Shown: positions 62,866-64,000 of the stretch, one piece after another
How positions within the stretch are numbered: position 1 is the first letter of the stretch
How the letters are laid out: each line of letters begins with the position of its first letter
Assembly: GCA_001769125.1 (NCBI GenBank)
Contig: MEOG01000069.1
Span: 1-64,000 of the forward strand
From: Bacteroidetes bacterium GWF2_35_48
GTDB taxonomy: Bacteria; Bacteroidota; Bacteroidia; Bacteroidales; GWF2-35-48
Direction of reading: 5' to 3'
Length of the DNA: 64,000 nucleotides
Made by a program: the position numbers and the translations under genes
The notes under the pieces: model-generated
The model's database searches: none
What the model was told of the DNA's origin: nothing
The model's input: the letters and a program-made list of their open reading frames with translations, nothing else

Positions 62866-63260
62866 ACGCGAATATGATAAAATACGTATTTTATAAAGAT
62901 AATTTATTTTAAACAAAAGCTTCTATAAAACCAAAAGTCCCAATTCTTGTTCTATTTGCGGGCTTTGGAAAATATTCTTGTGAATATTGTGACTGTTTTA
63001 ACCGTTTTTTCTGCGGTAATAAACTACTCTCAGTGGGGGGATTTTGTTTTTTAACGACGAAGCTCGTAAGCTTTGCCGAGCGGGGGAATGTTTGGTGCGT
63101 GGTTTTGTAAGGTGCAAACCAAGCATAATTTACGATATATTGTTTGGTAAGAATGTGAAAAAATGCTATTTTTGTCATACAAATAATGGTTGCTATTATA
63201 AAAAAATTATATCTGAAGTCAATGCCTTGTAAAATAAATAAAACATTTTTTCTCTGAAAA
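62866..63260. other. intergenic region, no credible gene
   Basis: An 89-codon minus-strand frame (62909-63178) is rich in Lys, Pro and Ser with no domain. Its central part corresponds to a GC-richer stretch (63055-63125, containing aagctttgccgagcgggg) that looks like a dispersed intergenic repeat of this phylum rather than a gene. Nothing else seen. Confidence 0.5.
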
Positions 63261-63263
63261 ACT

Positions 63264-63299
63264 AAAACGCCAATCCGACCTTTGGCGGACTGGCGTTTT
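63264..63299. terminator. bidirectional hairpin terminator
   Basis: AAAACGCCAATCCG (63264-63277) pairs with CGGACTGGCGTTTT (63286-63299) with one mismatch; T-rich tracts lie on both sides (ttttgtttttat on plus, ttttagtttttc on minus). On the minus strand it could end the transcript of the three-repeat protein gene. Confidence 0.75.
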
Positions 63300-63342
63300 G
63301 TTTTTATTTGTGCTTATCGCACGGATTGCAAATCCGCGCTAA

Positions 63343-63489
63343 CGAGGACAAATTTTATCAAAATGGGAATTGTTAGATAATAACAAATACCTTCGTATCG
63401 GCATCAATACATTCAGAATTTCATATATCTCAGGAAGATTATTGGGTTTACAATATGGAGATATGAATATTTTTTATGTTCCTGAATAG
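63343..63489 (+). other. short open frame, possible gene remnant
   Basis: An open frame of 48 codons without an ATG near its start reads SKWELLDNNKYLRIGINTFR then ISYISGRLLGLQYGDMNIFY and VPE, stop TAG at 63487-63489. The residue mix looks protein-like but no family is recognised. It follows a CGGATTGCAAATCCG palindrome at 63322-63336. It may be the end of a decayed gene. Confidence 0.3.
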
Positions 63490-63495
63490 TGTTTG

Positions 63496-63912
63496 TTATC
63501 TAATTCCATTCAATTCATTTACCCAGTCTGTTCTTCGTGCTTTCCATTTTTCATCAACAGCCGTCCATTTAATATTTGACTCAAGTTCTGCAAGAAGTTT
63601 TGCCACTTGTCCGTTAGAGCTTGCTGTTTTGCATTCGTTTACCCATGCATTACGGCGGGCAGCCCAATTTTTCTCAACGGCTTCCCATTTCACATTTGAC
63701 TCAAACTGTAAAAGTAATTGTGCGCTTTCCTGTGGAGTATTTTCAGCTTTACAATTTGTAACCCATTGATCCCTCACACCGCTCCATTTTGTATCTACTG
63801 CTTCCCATTTTGTGTGGCTTTCCAGTTCAAGAATATATGAAGAAACATTTTGCGCCTGAAGTGTTAAAACACCTATTAAAAAGAAAATAAGAATAAATAA
63901 ATTTGTTTTCAT
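63496..63912 (-). CDS. small exported protein with three internal W-rich repeats
   Basis: 138 residues, family not recognised. Signal peptide MKTNLFILIFFLIGVLTLQAQ, then three tandem repeats of about 36 residues: KWEAVDTKWSGVRDQWVTNC, KWEAVEKNWAARRNAWVNEC and KWTAVDEKWKARRTDWVNEL. Consensus is E-S-x-x-K-W-x-A-V-(D/E)-x-x-W-x-x-R-R-x-x-W-V-N-E-(C/L). Heptad spacing of the tryptophans suggests helical hairpins with an aromatic face. Cysteines at the ends of repeats 1 and 2 could form a disulfide. Periplasmic or secreted; function unknown. Near-consensus TATCTTTA lies upstream on the minus strand. Confidence 0.75.
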   Translation of the reverse strand: MKTNLFILIFFLIGVLTLQAQNVSSYILELESHTKWEAVDTKWSGVRDQWVTNCKAENTPQESAQLLLQFESNVKWEAVEKNWAARRNAWVNECKTASSNGQVAKLLAELESNIKWTAVDEKWKARRTDWVNELNGIR

Positions 63913-63966
63913 AGAATTATGATTTTAAAGTTTCATAAAGTAAAGATATTAAAAATTCCTTAAAAC

Positions 63967-63999
63967 AAAAAAGGTGCGAAAAATCCTCGCACCTTTTTT
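63967..63999. terminator. strong hairpin terminator at the right edge
   Basis: AAAAAAGGTGCGA (63967-63979), loop, TCGCACCTTTTTT (63987-63999): a perfect 13-bp stem with A- and T-runs, usable in either direction. It probably ends a minus-strand gene beyond the window and insulates the three-repeat protein gene. Confidence 0.85.
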
Positions 64000-64000
64000 G

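Noticed and set aside
62909-63178. 89-codon minus-strand frame
   Set aside because: No domain, Lys/Pro/Ser-rich, and covers what looks like a dispersed intergenic repeat upstream of dxs.

Overview
The window is AT-rich chromosomal DNA from a member of the Bacteroidota, probably an uncultured or environmental lineage. The evidence is: (i) several secreted proteins with type IX secretion (T9SS) type A C-terminal sorting domains; (ii) promoters of the Bacteroidota form TTTG-N18-21-TAnnTTTG with very short leaders; (iii) many signal peptides ending in A-Q or S-Q and lipoproteins with a C-K start; (iv) Bacteroidota-type families such as DUF5723, Y_Y_Y propeller sensors, MORN_2 repeat proteins and a zinc-less Sir2. 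No rRNA or tRNA gene, CRISPR array or prophage was seen.

Layout. 1-9.4 kb: an LtaS-type sulfatase-fold membrane protein, a three-gene envelope operon led by a MORN/trypsin-like protease, and a TPR-transmembrane-SpoIIE phosphatase. 9.4-14.3 kb: purN, then an accessory patch with a frameshifted REP-associated (HUH) transposase among its own palindromes, a relic of a T9SS tail, a T9SS protein with a hairpin in its signal-peptide codons, and a complete three-gene HipBST-like toxin-antitoxin operon with two palindromic operators. 14.5-21 kb: housekeeping acpP-fabF, an envelope lipoprotein/DUF4384/MORN cluster, a PAP2 phosphatase and parA-parB. 21-31.3 kb: a four-hairpin intergenic element, a TetR regulator, DUF5723 and lipoprotein genes of unknown role, a large DUF3352-like/propeller protein, purQ, waaA and a hicA-hicB pair. 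31.5-39 kb: a minus-strand unit joining a MORN repeat protein, a solo UmuD-like S24 protease and a T9SS lysyl-endopeptidase-like protease; then outer-membrane and T9SS genes and a sirtuin. 39-52 kb: dnaG behind tandem repeats, a 3'-truncated adhesin, a small retropepsin-like protease tightly coupled to a 2265-residue T9SS adhesin. 52-64 kb: duplicated intergenic repeats, an M28 peptidase, a short Asp-box protein, a propeller-Y_Y_Y-SpoIIE sensor phosphatase, uvrA, dxs and a small secreted protein with three internal repeats.

How it fits together. Core metabolism and replication genes (purN, purQ, acpP, fabF, waaA, dnaG, parAB, uvrA, dxs) alternate with envelope and secretion genes and with selfish elements. 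The strongest candidates for unusual biology are the HipBST-like operon with a paired-operator promoter, the retropepsin-adhesin gene pair, the orphan UmuD inside a secreted-protein operon, and the REP/transposase family whose palindrome ends recur at several distant sites. Functions are inferred from motifs read by eye; no database search was run.
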